Below are positions 33,301 to 45,850 of a stretch of 64,000 nucleotides of DNA, piece after piece. The stretch comes from Cladorrhinum sp. PSN259 (taxonomy: Eukaryota; Ascomycota; Sordariomycetes; Sordariales; Podosporaceae). The stretch spans positions 186,001 to 250,000 of the forward strand of contig MU867103.1 of NCBI GenBank assembly GCA_033725935.1. The letters are read 5' to 3'. The position numbers and the translations under genes were made by a program. The notes beneath the pieces were generated by a model, which saw only the letters and a program-made list of their open reading frames with translations, was not told the origin of the DNA and ran no database searches. Every line of letters starts with the position of its first letter. Within the stretch, counting starts at the first letter, position 1.

Positions 33301-34287
33301 GTGCTGGCAGCAGTGAAGCAGACCTTTGGGCCCGTAACTCGCCTTTGGCTGTTGATCATGTTGCTGGTGGCTCTTTTGATACCGCCATGCAGCTTCTCAA
33401 CCGCCAAGTCGGTGCCGTCAACTTTGTCCCTCTGAAGCCTCGGTTCTTGGAGGTTTACCAAGCATCCAAGACATACCTTCCTGCATCTGCTGGCCTTCCT
33501 TCTTTGGTCAACTACGTCCGTCGCACGCCTGAAGAGGCAGATCTCAGAAAGGTTCTGCCCATTATCCCGAGGGATTTGGAGCACCTTACGAACAACGACC
33601 TTCAGCAGGGTCATAAGTTCATGAAGGAGAACAAATTGGAAGAAGGCCTTGCAGTCTTCAGGAGCATTCTTCACAGCGCCCTCATCAACGCTGTAGGCGC
33701 CGACAGCGAGGTTGCCGATGCCAAGAAGCTCATTACTTCTGCGGCCGCATATACCGTTGCCATGTCGATTGAAATCGAGAGAAGATCTCTCGACGCATCT
33801 GAGTTGAAGAGAAATCTGGAGCTCGCTGCTTATTTCACCATTCCCGGTATCGAGGTCCCTCATCGCCAGTTGGCCCTTCTTAATGCCATGACTCAGTCGA
33901 TAAGGAACAAGAACTACAACACTGCTTTGAGCTTCGCCAAGAGGATATTGGCTAATGGAGGTTCTCCCAAGATTTTGGAAAATGTAAGTTGATCATCGCT
34001 TTTCGCGTGATTGTATGCCACATATACTAATAATCTTATAATAGGCCCGCAAGGCAAAGGCTCAGTGCGAGCGTAACCCCAACGACGCAGTAGAGATTGA
34101 GTACGATCAATTTGCCGAGTTTGAGATTTGTGCGGCCAGCTTTACTCCGATCTACAGTGGTACTGCTTACGAGGAGTGCGCCTTTGACGGATCCAAGTAT
34201 CACAGCAAGTACAAGGGCACTGTTTGCACGGTTTGCCAGGTCTGCGAGGTTGGCAAGCACGGTAGCGGACTGAAGCTCTTTGCCTAA
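30368..34287 (+). CDS. COP1: Coatomer subunit alpha (alpha-COP)
   Basis: COPI coat subunit for Golgi-to-ER retrograde transport; its WD40 propeller binds KKXX cargo tails. Six exons (30368-30397, 30452-30501, 30558-30684, 30743-31043, 31108-33983, 34045-34287) give 1208 residues in a continuous frame, the normal family length. The N-terminus after splicing reads MQASSGMLTK, then FESKSSRAKGIAFHPKR and PWILVSLHSSTIQLWDYR. Six or so WD repeats follow (IRIWNW, VRVWD, IKLWRM, IRVWDL). The middle holds the second propeller and alpha-solenoid, then an acidic linker and the C-terminal domain with ECAFDGSKY and paired Cys (CTVCQVCEVGKHG). The second intron has an unusual donor, GTTCGC, but phase and homology demand it. 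Converges on RPN12. Confidence 0.96.
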
Positions 34288-34729
34288 AGTGTGGTAGAGG
34301 GTGTTGAAAAGATTAAAGATATATAATGATTGTTATTTGTGAACGACTTTCTCTAATTTTTTCAACCGGGCTGTGGAAAAAAGAAAAGTTGGGTGGTCTC
34401 TAGAATTAAGGAAGGGGGGAAAGACAGGCGGGCACTGAAAAAATGCCTGATACTGTTGAATTGTTTGTAGTTTTTGTTCTTCTCTTTTAACAAATCAGCA
34501 AGCCATCACATCTTTTTGGTTCCAAAACTGAAGGAGCTATTTGGTTATTGATCTTCTGCTTCTTTATTTTTATTTTTTTTGGTGTTGTGGTGTCATCCAT
34601 CATCTAGCGTGCAACGTTTCATATTAGTAGAGCAGTCTACTTTCAAGACAATGCTGTCTGTGGCTGCTTGCTTGCTTGCTCTTCTCTTCTCCTATTCCGT
34701 TTGTCATCATCAATGATTCCTCCGTCCTC
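34288..34729. other. Shared 3' flank of alpha-COP and RPN12
   Basis: T-rich convergent intergenic sequence with no coding frame. Terminators for both genes are expected here. Confidence 0.6.
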
Positions 34730-35609
34730 TTAAACAATGGTCTCCAACTGTCTAGCATAACCGAGGGTATTCTCAATCACCATCTGGCTCGTCTCCTGTT
34801 GCTCTCTGCCGTCTTCTGCCTCCTGAGCGGTGGGGAAGTAGATCTGGCCGTCCTTAACGAGCCAGCCGCGGCTGCGGGCAAAATCGATCACTGCACCTTC
34901 GCTGTCAAGAAAGAGGAGGGACTTTGTGGATGAGAGCGGGAGCGATGGGTAAGCGCGCTCGCTTGATGAGGCGATCTCGCTGCGGATTTGGTAGGTGAGG
35001 ATCTGTAAATCGCACACAAAAAATCAGTATCTTGAGTGTGTAAAAGGAAGGGGTTGCGGCGTAAAAACACACCTCGCTGAAAACACCAAACTCTTCACAG
35101 GGGACCTCCCCCTTCTTCATTGCCTTCCAAACGCGGTCGTAAGACCCTTCCATCAACCACCGCTCCAGCTTGATGGGATAACCGAGGTACTTGTCCTGCT
35201 CTACTGCTGCAACGGTACCATCACTGGTGTTGTTTGAGAGACTCTCGAGCTCGCTGTGAAACTCGGAGTAGAGGCCCTGAGTGAGCAGGAGGAGTAGACG
35301 GAGTCCGGTGATCTTGTTGCGCTCTGATGTAGGAGGGAGGACGTTGGGAGGAAGCTCATAGAACGGGGTAAGCTGGGAGACGTAGCGAGTGAATGCGTCG
35401 GAGTTTTTGGCGCGGATGGAGGCTAGTGCGCCTGCTTCGTAGACGTCGCGGGCGAGGGAGAGGAGGTTGGGTGGGGTGGAGGTCGATGGGGTAAGGGCGT
35501 TGAGCTGGAGGAGGAGGAGTTTGGCGCGGGAGAGGAGGGAGGTGGTTTCGGCGTAGGAGGATGGGGATTTGAGTTGGGAGACAACTTGGGCGAGTTGGCG
35601 GTCTGCCAT
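34730..35609 (-). CDS. RPN12: 26S proteasome lid subunit RPN12
   Basis: Lid subunit of the 19S regulatory particle, needed for the last step of lid assembly. Exon 1 is 35609-35073 and exon 2 is 35002-34730, separated by a 70-nt intron with a GTGTGT donor and CAG acceptor; total 269 residues. The CSN8/PSMD8/EIF3K-type helical domain is recognisable by FHSELESL, YLGYPIKLERWLMEGSYDRVW and, in exon 2, ILTYQIRSEIASSSERAYPSL, the region around the junction matching RPN12 across species. The C-terminal tail is acidic, then LGYARQLETIV. The intronic ATG at 35017 is a shadow start. Faces a 2.4 kb gene-free region at its 5' end. Confidence 0.93.
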
Positions 35610-38058
35610 TCTGAATATGTGGTATATGGGTTGTCTGGGGTGGTTGTAGTAATGCGTTGCAAAGTGTTGCTGCTGTCAAGTCGGAGAGTTGGATAGATAA
35701 CTGGGAAGCTCCGATGACGTTGCTTGGTTATCGAATTTGTTTCTTGATTGAGTTATTCTTTCAACTTGGGTTTGGTATGCTTAACGGCACAAGTTTGGGG
35801 TCGTCAAGATTGGTATTTGCCGTTGCAGCTTTGTGGTTACTTTTCGATTCCAGAAATGACAAGATGGGGGTGAGGCTGTTGGGTTCAGCAGGCTGAAAGG
35901 CTGACGTCCGTGGTCCAATGCTGTGTCTTGGCAGCTACATAGCTGCAGGAGAGCTTCTCGGTTCTTGCCGCAGCGACAGCAGATGGCCGCCAGCTGTCAC
36001 GGTTATTGTGGTGCTAAGCTCAAGTCCATCGGAGGTTTCCAAATGATATCAATCCGCCGAAAGCACTTCTCCAATTGGTAATACGCCAATATCTCTCAAA
36101 ATGTCCGTAACTAAGCTGACGAACAACTACCGTAACAAATGATCCGACCGTCATTCTATTTTGGGGCAGGCTCAGTCTTTCGAGAAAGAGGCTGTTCGGT
36201 TGATAGATGGTCTGAAGGCGTTTTGTCAACATTTTCATAGGTCCAGGAGACCCTTAGGACAGCCACGCCCGCATGCAATAAAGGAAACCGATGCGACGAA
36301 TTCCATTCACTGGATTCACAAAGAATGGCGCTTATCTACCGGCAGTTACGTTTAATATTGAGCATCTGCGGCTGGTAGGTCTTTGCGACACCTGTCGAGG
36401 AATAGAACAAGGCATTTTCCACGGGTAGGGGCGTCATCACACCACCTATTCCATAACCATTAGGCATATCTTGATACAAGACGCGCGGTTCTGCATCGTG
36501 TCCTACATGGTCCCAACAAGGAGGTGGTGTGGAATCTGAGTGGTATCTCGCTAGGCTTGCCTTGTGTCTGGACTTTGGAATCTTTCCATTGCCCGGTTCC
36601 GAAAGTTGAAGATCAGCAGAATTCTTAAAGTTGACAGCGAGGACGCCTGCATTCTTGCATTTGGGTCCAAGCAGCAGCAAACACGTCCCGTTGTTCCTTC
36701 CTTGTGGTGTTTGGCTCAAGTCAGCCTTTGTCCAACTTACACATTTTAAGGCCGTCCTTCTGCCGACCGACTAACGCTCTGGACCAAACAACGTATCCTC
36801 TGTCCAATTAACGCCTGTATCATCACCAAAACTATTTGTTTCGGACACCTGCAAAAGCCTCACAAATCACTTATGTTTGTTTCCAAGTTGAGAACAACCC
36901 CTTGAACCTTGAACCACGAGCTCTGCAGGAGCATGAAATTGCCCCGCAAACACCCTGCATTCCCCTGCAACTCCCTGCATGCCACCCCCCGCCAGCAGAT
37001 ACAGTGACACTTTAGCACCCAAGAGACCCCCACTAGTCCAATCTTTCAGAAAATGACGTCCTGGGGCGGCGGCGGCAGTCGGCCGCACGCGTACGGAGCA
37101 TCTTACACGGGTACCGCAAAGGCATCACTGCCGTCCTTGGTGTTGTACCGGGACCGAAAAATTTCGTCAGGTACGTCCATTACGAAGATTCATTCTCGTC
37201 TCGCTCTAGCTTCTCGGTCTGGCGGGTCTGTTCTATTTACGGCGCGGGGACGGAGGACAACAAATGTGCCGAGCGACGGGAGGATGATGGTGGTGGAGAG
37301 AAGAGACAAGGGGTCCTGGCAGCGATCTCGACAGCCAAGGGGAAACCAGGAGGGGTCGACGATGCAAGCACCCCTTTCACACCATGACTGAGCGACCAGA
37401 CAACGGGCAGTGGCATATGCAGAGGTCCCAAAAAAAAAAAAAAAAAAAAAGGTTGTCGATGGTTTGATACACTTCGAAAAGGAGAGGGGAATCCTGAAAT
37501 GAAAAAAAAAAAAACATAAAATCAAACGGGAAATTTACCGCCCAAAACCTGAGATTTGGCTCCTCTCCTCCCTTCTGTTCTGCTGCGCAATCCTTTCCCC
37601 GGTAAACCCAGGTTCCCTGTTGGCCCCTGGAGTTGATCCCAGAAGCAGTTGGAACAGCCACAATCTCCCCTCAAAGCGGCACCTCACCTCGCTCTTCAAC
37701 TTCGCATTTATCTCTGGCTACTCTCCTGCCCTTGTCAGATCTCCTGAACCATTTGCGATCTTCAACGGCTAGATTCATCAAGCTCATTTTAACCCTTCGA
37801 GAAAACAAAAAAGAAGCGACCGGAATTTCCGCTTGGCGCCCCTCTGCCCCTCTTTGCATCGTCGCAGCGGCCCCTTGTCCCCGCTGCCCTGCTTCTCGAA
37901 CAGATCCAGGCCCGCCCTACACAGACTGGAGCGGGGGAGAAGGCGTTGACAAACATTAGCAATTCGCGGGGTTTGGCCGCATTGGGCTCTGCTGACTTCC
38001 TGGTTGGTTGATCTATGCAGGTTCGGGTCAGCCGTCAGGCCAAAAGAAATCTCTGGAC
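35610..38058. other. Long divergent intergenic region
   Basis: 2.4 kb between RPN12 and the chitin synthase activator. Contains an A21 run (37430-37450), an A13 run (37502-37514) and a C/T-rich zone at about 37560-37960 that looks like promoter or leader of the plus-strand gene. No coding frame is supported. A possible leader intron ends at the GCAG near 38021. Confidence 0.5.
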
Positions 38059-41000
38059 ATGCCAGAATTCGCTGCAACATTCGTTCCCGGGGGTTACGAT
38101 GATTACTATATGCCCGAAGTCGTTGCTCCTGCCCCTCAGAGGTGAGTTGGGTTCCCTGGTTTTCTTTTGAAAAGTTTTGAGTCAATAAGCGGCCTCCCCC
38201 AACCTGGGCCGTTGACCAGTCAGTTCCTCTGAAGGATCGCGATTGGGCAAGGCTCGGCGTGGAGCGCCTCTATTGCTGAGGCTGGGTAGAAGCTGAACCT
38301 GGAAAGCTGCTGCTGGGAGGGCTCTCGTATGTGCTGACTTGTTATTCGACTTTTCGCAGGGTAATGCCCGAGGTCCCTCAGAACATGCAAGACGACATTC
38401 AACGCATGGAACTCGAAGCACGCGAACCCAGACAACGACGAGGCATAAACCAGACTGAACAAGGAGAAACCAGGTCGTAAGTGATTCCATAGGTTCCTTC
38501 TTCCTGTTTCCCCTTATTGGTCCCCACGCAAGTGGATCAGCCCAAGCTGACTATAACTCCCCAACACAGCTTCAAACCCTTTCAGAGCAGCGCCGCCGAC
38601 TCCACCACAATGGACGCGCCCTCCTTCTCTCCCTTCCCAAAGGTGAAGGGCGAAAACATCCCGCCCAGCGACGAAGAGAAAGAACAGATCCTATGGCAGG
38701 CTCGCAACCTCGTCCTCCACTCCAACAATGTGTCTATGCAGGTTACCTGGGCCCGCGACACCTTGATATGGGTTGAGGTGTCACAGGACGCCGCCACGAG
38801 GGATTGGAAACGGGATGGAAAGGGCAAGGAGAGGCCCGGAACGCCCCGAACAGAGCATGACCTGAGACACGACGCCGTCAACATCCTCGACTACCTCGCA
38901 AACCAGGACCATCCCGAGGCCACCTTTATGAAAGGAAAATGGCTCGAGTTTGGCAAGTTCGGCTTCCGCGAGAACAAGAGAGAGGCATACTCGCTGTATA
39001 AGAAGGCGGCGGACATGGGATACGGGCGAGCCGAATACCGCATGGGCATGCTCTACGAGAACTCAAACGACATTCCCAATGCCATCAAGCACTATGCCCT
39101 CGGTGTTAAGCTCAACGATTCTGCTTCCAATTATCGGTTGGGCATGATGCACCTCATGGGGCAGCACGGCCACCAAAAAGACTACTTGGCAGGATTAGAA
39201 ATGATCCAACAAGCGGCGGATACTGCTGATGAGGATGCCCCCCAGGGTGCCTATGTCTACGGCATGCTCATCGCACGGGAGCTTCCCGACATCACTCTGC
39301 CCGAGGCTATTCTTCCATGCGACCTTACCGTCTCCCGGCAGTACATTGAAAAGGCGGCATATCTCAGCTTCGCCAAGGCCCAGCTTAAGATGGGCCAGGC
39401 CTACGAACTCAGTCAGCTGGGCTGTGATTTCAACCCAGCCTATTCTCTGCATTACTATGGGTTGGCAGCTCGCCAGGGCCAGCCCGAAGCCGCCCTGGGT
39501 GTCAGTCGTTGGTTCCTTTTCGGATATGAGGATTTGTTCCCAAAGAACGAATTGCTCGCATTCAAGTATGCGCAAGAAGCGGCCCAGTCCGGGCTCGCAA
39601 CCGGCGAATTTGCCATGGGATATTACCACGAGATTGGCATCCACGTTCCCAAGGATATTCGGGAAGCGAGAAAGTGGTACGAGCTCGCCGCGGAACACGG
39701 CAACAAGGATGCAAAGGATCGAATCGACTCTTTATCCCAGGCTAAGACCCTCACAAAGGCTGACCACGAAACAACGACACTTACGCGCATCAAGTCCCAG
39801 CACGGCTCTCAGCGCGGAAAGCGTCCTGATCGGTTTGCCAGAGCAAACGACGTCTTGCCAACTTTGGGCGAGTCGGAGACACCTCCACCAGGTTCGTCAC
39901 CATCGTCCTCCAGATACAATTCTTCCCGGAACCAGAGACTAACCTACCGTGCAGATCGACTAGATTTCCCAGACCCGACACCGAGACCTCCAGCGTTTGC
40001 CGTTAATGTCAATGGAAACCCTTCCCTCAACAATCTTGCGATGCGTTCCAAGAGCGCAGCTCCATATCCCGAGGAAAACCACCCGCCGGCCAACAATATG
40101 CGGCCAAAACCGAACGCGCCTTATCCAGACGAAGATGTGAGAGGGCCTCATTTTAACCGTCCTCCTCCTGGCCCGCATGCCGATCGTCCCGGCAGTGCCT
40201 TTGGCATTCGACCCTTGTCCCCTAATGGTATGCATAACGCTCCTCCCGGTGGCCGCGGTCGTGCTGGGTCAATTCAAGGACCTCCTGGCGGTTGGGACGC
40301 GCAGGGTGCTGGGTATAGAAGACCCAGTCCAGGTCCTGGTCCTCAGGGAGGCCAATGGGGCGGTCCTCAAGGTGGTATCCCTCCTGCCGGAAGCATGCCT
40401 CCGGGTGGTGATCCTGGTCGGCAGCGTTTGCAAAAGCCAAATCCGAATGCCCAAGCACTGCCGCCGTCGCCAAAGCCACATGGTCAGTTTGCCGGCAAGT
40501 TTCCGCCTCAGGGTGGCCCTCCTGGTCCTGGCGGTCCTGGCGGTCCTGGTGGCCCCGGCGGTCCTGGCTATGGACGTCCCGGTCCTGGTCCGAATAATAG
40601 ACCTCCTCCTGTCGGCGAATACGGGTATAATCAGTACGGCGGCGGTCCTGGCGGTCCTGGCGGTCCTCCGGGTGGTCCTGGTGGCAGATTGCCTCCAAAT
40701 CAAAATAACCTCAGACCAGATAACCACAGGGTGGAAACAATGCCGGCTGGACGGTTGCCTTCTCAGCAAGGTCCAGGCGGTAGACCCGTGTCTGCTGGTG
40801 GCCTTGGTCCCGGTGGTCAGGGTGGTCCCGGAAGAGCGAGCGCACCTCCTGTTCAGCAGCAGGTACAGCAGCCGCCTCATAGACCTAGCCCTGGACCTGG
40901 ACCTGGAAGTGGACCTGCAACTCCTGCCCAGCAAAGACCTGCAACTGCGAAGCCCGCACAACAAGGTGGTGCTAGTAATGTGAACCATCCTGATGGGAAG

Positions 41001-41142
41001 ACGATAGGTCAGGGGCCCGCTACCTTTGAGGAAATGGGCATTCCGCAGGGAAAGACCGATGGTGATTGCGTGAGTCTTCTTTTCATCTCTCATACTGTTA
41101 CAATGATTTTGATTGCTAACGATGAAACAGATTGTGATGTAA
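38059..41142 (+). CDS. Sel1-repeat chitin synthase activator, SKT5/CHS4-like, with CaaX
   Basis: Four exons (38059-38141, 38360-38476, 38570-41069, 41131-41142) encode 903 residues starting MPEFAATFVPGGYDDYYMPE. Residues about 130-440 contain Sel1-like repeats (AEYRMGMLYE, SNYRLGMMHLMG, AKAQLKMGQAYE, AALGVSRWFLFG, GEFAMGYYHE). These proteins bind and activate class IV-type chitin synthase at the plasma membrane and septa. The C-terminal 400 residues are a Pro/Gly-rich disordered region with collagen-like GPGG runs near 40520-40690. The last exon is only 12 nt and completes the ending DCIVM, a CaaX prenylation box as in yeast Skt5. If the 61-nt last intron is kept, the frame stays open to 41480 and the CaaX is lost. 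Confidence 0.9.
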
Positions 41143-42263
41143 ACTTTGAGCAATCAAGCATTAGTAGTAGCACTTCAATACCCCCATCCCCCCTTTTGGG
41201 GGGTTGGAAGGTTTGGTTCTTGTCGTCTTCTTGCTGTTGCTTTGTTTATTTTTCTTCCTTTCGTTTCATCTTGGAGCAAGCACGTACGACACGCACTCAC
41301 ACTTACACTCACGCAAAGAAAGTCATGGTTGGTTTGGCAGAAAGATGGATTGAAGTTTCGATGGCTTTGGTTACTCCTGGTTCAAGTGGTGATGGTGGAA
41401 TTGGCAGGTGGGAATCGTGGACTGGTTGGTTGGCTGGGGGGGTTGCAAGCGGACCTGGAAGGCTTTTGTACATATTTTAATTTGAGGAGCTTTCGAGGTT
41501 TTTCTTTGTCTTTTTTTATTATACAATTATTACAAGCAAGTGTTGGTGGGAAGCATCATGTATTGTGCAATTGGGGGTTGTACTGTGCATGATGAAGGGT
41601 GAAGAAAGCATGGTGGTGCTGTGTGGTGGTCATGATTCTTATGATGTTATGAACTACATTTTCATGAGCTTTCTAATGGAACTTGTGTGTTTTCAATATT
41701 GTGGAAGACAACAAGACTAAACCAATGTAACACAGGATGGACATAGGAATGGATATGGAAGTAGTTTAATTGCCGGCCCAGTAGCACACATGCGGGGTTT
41801 GTGTGGTTCGGTATTGTTGAACCGGCTGGGTGGGTGCGGGTGCGGAGGTGGGTTCGGGTTGGAGTTGGAGTTGGGGATGAAGGTGAGCGGATGAGGAGTT
41901 GAGGGAGAAGTGTTTATATATTGCTTGTGAGAGTCTCAGTGTTACATTTTGTTTTTGTTGGGTTCTCATCACCATCATTCATCCATCTGCTTTGTTTAAG
42001 TTACACCATCTTGTTGAACATCAACATCATCATCATCATCATCATAATCCTGCCTTTCTCAACATCCTGCAGCAGGCTGTTTGATAAACAGTGTTTGTTG
42101 ACTTTGACCTCTCAAAAAGCTCCAGATTTTATCCTATCATTGCTCAGTTACCCCCTTCATTTCATCATTTTCTCTTAAGATAGTGTATAAGTTCCATCCC
42201 TCACCAACTTCATCAAAAACACCCACCAACCAGAAACCAAAAACCAAAACGGACCTTTTCAAA
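41143..42263. other. Intergenic, no gene
   Basis: 3' flank of the chitin synthase activator, then the dehydrogenase promoter. A CAT trinucleotide run lies near 42020-42047. Open frames are low-complexity. Confidence 0.55.
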
Positions 42264-43304
42264 ATGTCTTCAATAATAGTAACAGGAGCCTGCTCGGGAA
42301 TCGGCCTGGCAATAACAAAATACTTTGCCTCTTTATCCTCTCCCAACTCGCCCAAACGGATCGCGATGCTCGATATTTCTTCTTCCACGGGGCCCGGCGT
42401 GGCAGAACAGGTCGCGGCCGAGTTCCCCGACGCGGTGATTACCTTTAAAAAATGCGACGTACGATCGTGGGAAGAGCAAGCAGAGGTGTTTAGAGAACTG
42501 CACGGGGATGACGGGGGTTTTTTTAACGGGAGCAAAGTGGACGTGGTGGTTGCTAATGCCGGCGTTTCGGAGCAAGGGGTCACTACTCTGGTTGGGGAGA
42601 AGGGGGGGAAGGAGGGACCGAAGAAGCCGAGGATGGGGGTTTTGGAGATTAATCTGTGGGGGGTTGTTTATTGTGAGTTCTTTTGGTTCTTGATGAGATG
42701 CGGTGGTTATGAGGATGGATAAGATGCGGTCAATGAGAAGGCGAATGTTAAGATGTGTGATAAATGCTAACGGTGAGAGAAAAAAACACAGCGGTCAACC
42801 TGGCAGTTCATTACATGGATCTGAGGCCAGAAGAACAAAAGAAGAAAAATAAGGGACTGATAATCTGTACGGCTTCCAACGCGGGGTTGTACCCCTTGCC
42901 CACTGCCCCGTTGTACGCTGCTAGCAAGTTTGCTGTTGTGGGACTTGTTCGGTCCACCGCGCAGCTTGTTGAGAGTAGGGGGGTGAGGATTAATGCTTTG
43001 GCTCCAGCTGTTTTGGGTATGTTTTACACACTCTCTCAAGTCCACATGGTATGAGATGCAAGATACTGATGAAGAAGTAACAGAAACGAACATCGCACCG
43101 AGTAAGGATCTATTTAAGCACATGGTCGTCACGCCAATGGAGACGCTAGTTAAGGGGGTTGACCAGTTTGTGAAGGATCAGAGTCTGACGGGGGCTATTG
43201 CGGAGATTCATGGGGATAAAGTCACCATTAGGCCGCCGCATGAGTTTGTGGACGAGGATACGAGGAAGAATATTGAGACTTTCTGGACCTTGGGGTATGC
43301 TTGA
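42264..43304 (+). CDS. Short-chain dehydrogenase/reductase
   Basis: Three exons (42264-42672, 42792-43016, 43084-43304) encode 284 residues of the classical SDR fold. The NAD(P) motif is TGACSGIG at 7-14, followed by MLDIS, whose Asp after beta-2 suggests NAD preference. NAG follows. Exon 2 gives the catalytic Ser (CTASNAG) and, 13 residues on, Tyr with YAASK. Exon 3 holds the C-terminal helices and substrate region. The overall pattern is close to fungal 15-hydroxyprostaglandin-dehydrogenase-like SDRs acting on hydroxy-lipids or secondary alcohols, but substrate cannot be told. Introns are 119 and 67 nt with GTGAGT and GTATGT donors. Confidence 0.88.
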
Positions 43305-43544
43305 GACATCTGCTTCAGTCCTTTGTTAGCAATGTTGGACAATTCCCTTGTTACTGTTTTTGTTCAGAATTTCTTTGTCTATTTTGTCCAAAAATAGACT
43401 TACTGGAATACCTTTAAATCCTCTTGTTCCCAAATTCCCGTTCTTCTGCTTGCCACTTCGTTATACATTCCCAATCATCGCATCATAATCTACAAAGACT
43501 GCAGGTAAGTCTTTTCCTATTTTTCGGTAACAAATCTGCACACA

Positions 43545-44897
43545 ATGGTTTTTCCAGTCTCAAACGCACCCTACCTCTGGGAACAGGCCGGCCAACCAAC
43601 CCAACTAACCAAACCTCAACTGCCACCCTACCTCTGGGAACTTCCCGCCTTGCAAGCACAAGAGCGCCGACAGCGCGTGATCAAGGCAACCCCCCGTCGC
43701 CTACGAGTGTCCAGATTTGACAGTCGAGGACTTCCAATCTGCAACTGCCACTACTTTTTCCAGTATCACTCCTGCGGCTGTCCAGACAACATCACAAAGG
43801 GCAGCCAAAGCCCTCGCTACCAAAAACACATCCCCTCCCTCCGCAAGTGCGCAGTCCACTTCTTCCCTCTGCACAGGCAAATCGACCTAACCTGTAGAGG
43901 CTTCCGACACGTCCCCCCGGGACCAAACCTGCCGTTCGATAACACTCCCCGCATCTTGCCGTTCCCTTGCTACAAGCACCAAGAAGAGTGTCGAATCACC
44001 CTCTCCCAATCCCAGATGGAAACCCGTCTCAAAAGGATGAACGACCCGCTTCAGAATCCCAGACTGCGACAAAATGCCAATAAGAAACTCTTAGAGCAGC
44101 AAGCCCTCCGGCGCGAGCACGCCACACACTTGACCCCTCTCGTCTCCTCGGTCGGCCTCAAGCGGCGCCGCTCACAAGACGACGTCGACGGTTCAAGCTC
44201 AAACTCCTCCTCCTCTTCTTCCTCCTCATTTCCGACGGCTAAAAGAGTCGTTCAATGGCGACCGCAGGACGAACCTACCACAACCCCCCTCTACCGCCGT
44301 TTATCAGTCATTACCCCACCATCATCATCATCACCATCACCTTTTATTCCTACTCCTACCTCCACTCGCAAACCTTCCCTGCTTGACGTCTGCGCAATCC
44401 ACCGAGCCCTCCGAACCATGCCACCACCAACAGCAGCTCAAGCCTCAAGAAGAAGAAAATCATCATCATCCCTCGCTTTGATATCCCCGTTACCTTTACT
44501 CGCTGATTTCTTGAAAAAGAAAAACACAAACCCGAAAACTCCACTCATTATAGATCCTGTGATTCGTGAAGGATTATCAGAACCAATTAGTCCTCCTTTT
44601 TCTTCTGCAGATAACAATAATATCAAGTCGAACGCTGAAAATGGTGCAACAAGGCGAGATTTTTATCCAGGGTTCGGTAGAGTCTCTTGGGAGCCTTTTA
44701 AGCGGGGAGATCATGGTTCCGAATCCCAAAGAAGAAGAAGAAAGGGAAAAGAGAGTGGTACGTATGAGTCCGGCGCGTGGATAGAGGACGAAGTCAGGAT
44801 ACTGGAGGCCGCCGCGCTCGCTTGGGGGGAGAGGGGGGTCAGTCTTGCGGATGTGGTGAGGTGCGGGATCACCGTTGAGGATGAGTTGGATATGTAA
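43545..44897 (+). CDS. Unknown basic protein with Cys/His cluster
   Basis: A 450-residue intronless frame that I do not recognise. Residues about 60-160 have an unusual Cys/His-rich run: CNCHYFFQYHSCGCP, then CAVHFFPLHRQ, TCRGF and CYKHQEEC, possibly a metal-binding fold. The N-terminus has two copies of PYLWE 19 residues apart, from an exact 17-bp direct repeat (43568-43584 and 43625-43641). The middle is Ser-rich and disordered with basic KRRR and RRRRKGKE patches that could act as nuclear signals. The C-terminus (WIEDEVRILEAAALAWGERG, then VSLADVVRCGITVEDEL) is helical and well ordered. Start chosen as the first ATG of the frame, 240 bases after the dehydrogenase stop. Probably a Sordariomycete-restricted hypothetical protein. 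Confidence 0.7.
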   Translation: MVFPVSNAPYLWEQAGQPTQLTKPQLPPYLWELPALQAQERRQRVIKATPRRLRVSRFDSRGLPICNCHYFFQYHSCGCPDNITKGSQSPRYQKHIPSLRKCAVHFFPLHRQIDLTCRGFRHVPPGPNLPFDNTPRILPFPCYKHQEECRITLSQSQMETRLKRMNDPLQNPRLRQNANKKLLEQQALRREHATHLTPLVSSVGLKRRRSQDDVDGSSSNSSSSSSSSFPTAKRVVQWRPQDEPTTTPLYRRLSVITPPSSSSPSPFIPTPTSTRKPSLLDVCAIHRALRTMPPPTAAQASRRRKSSSSLALISPLPLLADFLKKKNTNPKTPLIIDPVIREGLSEPISPPFSSADNNNIKSNAENGATRRDFYPGFGRVSWEPFKRGDHGSESQRRRRKGKESGTYESGAWIEDEVRILEAAALAWGERGVSLADVVRCGITVEDELDM

Positions 44898-45850
44898 AAA
44901 TGGACTCACCTCCGAAATCGGCTTTTTTTATCTTGCAAGTTTTTTGTTTTTGTTGTCCCTTTTTTCACCCACACTTTTCATTTCAGGTGTTGCGGAGTTG
45001 GCTTTTGGTTTGGTTTGAGAATTTTTATTTTATTTACTTTTGGTTTCATTTGGATTGGTTTGAATCGGGTTGGTTTTGCATCATTGTAGCGAAGGAAGCT
45101 TGTTTGCATCACCTAGGTATATGTAGCGTCGCTGGCGAGAAAAAGGTACCTACCATAATCTAAGCGTTGAAATAGATTTCTTCTTTGCTAATTTTAAATC
45201 AAGTAAGTCTTCCGTGCTGGCTGATTCTTTGTCCTTTGTACTTCCCTGCACTTTCTTTATTGATAGTCTTATAAGTTAAGTAACCGCGCAGCATTTGTAA
45301 AACAAGAGTTTGAAAACAAAGGCATCATGACACATGTCTTATCCCTTGTCCCAGCCATCCAGCTCAAATCAAACCAACAGGTCCGCGCCTGCGAAGTCTG
45401 AATCCGTCTAATAATCAAATTACTTCGTATCCTCCCAACTAGCAGCTTGTTTGTATATTTCCCCCCTTTCCCTCAGGGATTTTGCAAGTATTAGTCATGG
45501 CCGTAATGCCGAAGCAAGTTTCATTTTTATATTGAATAGTTTGAAAACTTCACAAAATTCATGGTCCCTTCCATTATATATACTCATAATAGTAACCCCT
45601 TGCTTGTGTATTGATAACTTCTCTACCAAGAAATCAGACGAGCTCTACGGTCCCTAATATGTAATAACAACAACAATAATAAGTACCGCCCAACATAATA
45701 TAAAACGCCCCCTTCTTCTTCTCCTCAAAAGGGACAACACCTAAGAAAAATCTCAACTCCCTCTTCCATAACTCCTCTCGGTGTCCGCGCACATTAAGCC
45801 ATTGCGCTAACCGCCATCCATAAGTACCAAATAACCGACGGTCTCGCTTT
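44898..45850. other. Convergent intergenic region
   Basis: AT-rich, with no coding frame. It lies between the 3' ends of the unknown basic gene and the F-box gene. Confidence 0.55.

Noticed and set aside
40177..41153. Long frames on both strands over the Pro/Gly-rich part of the chitin synthase activator
   Set aside because: Repetitive GC-rich DNA opens all frames; only the GPG-repeat frame joins the Sel1 exon and the CaaX exon.
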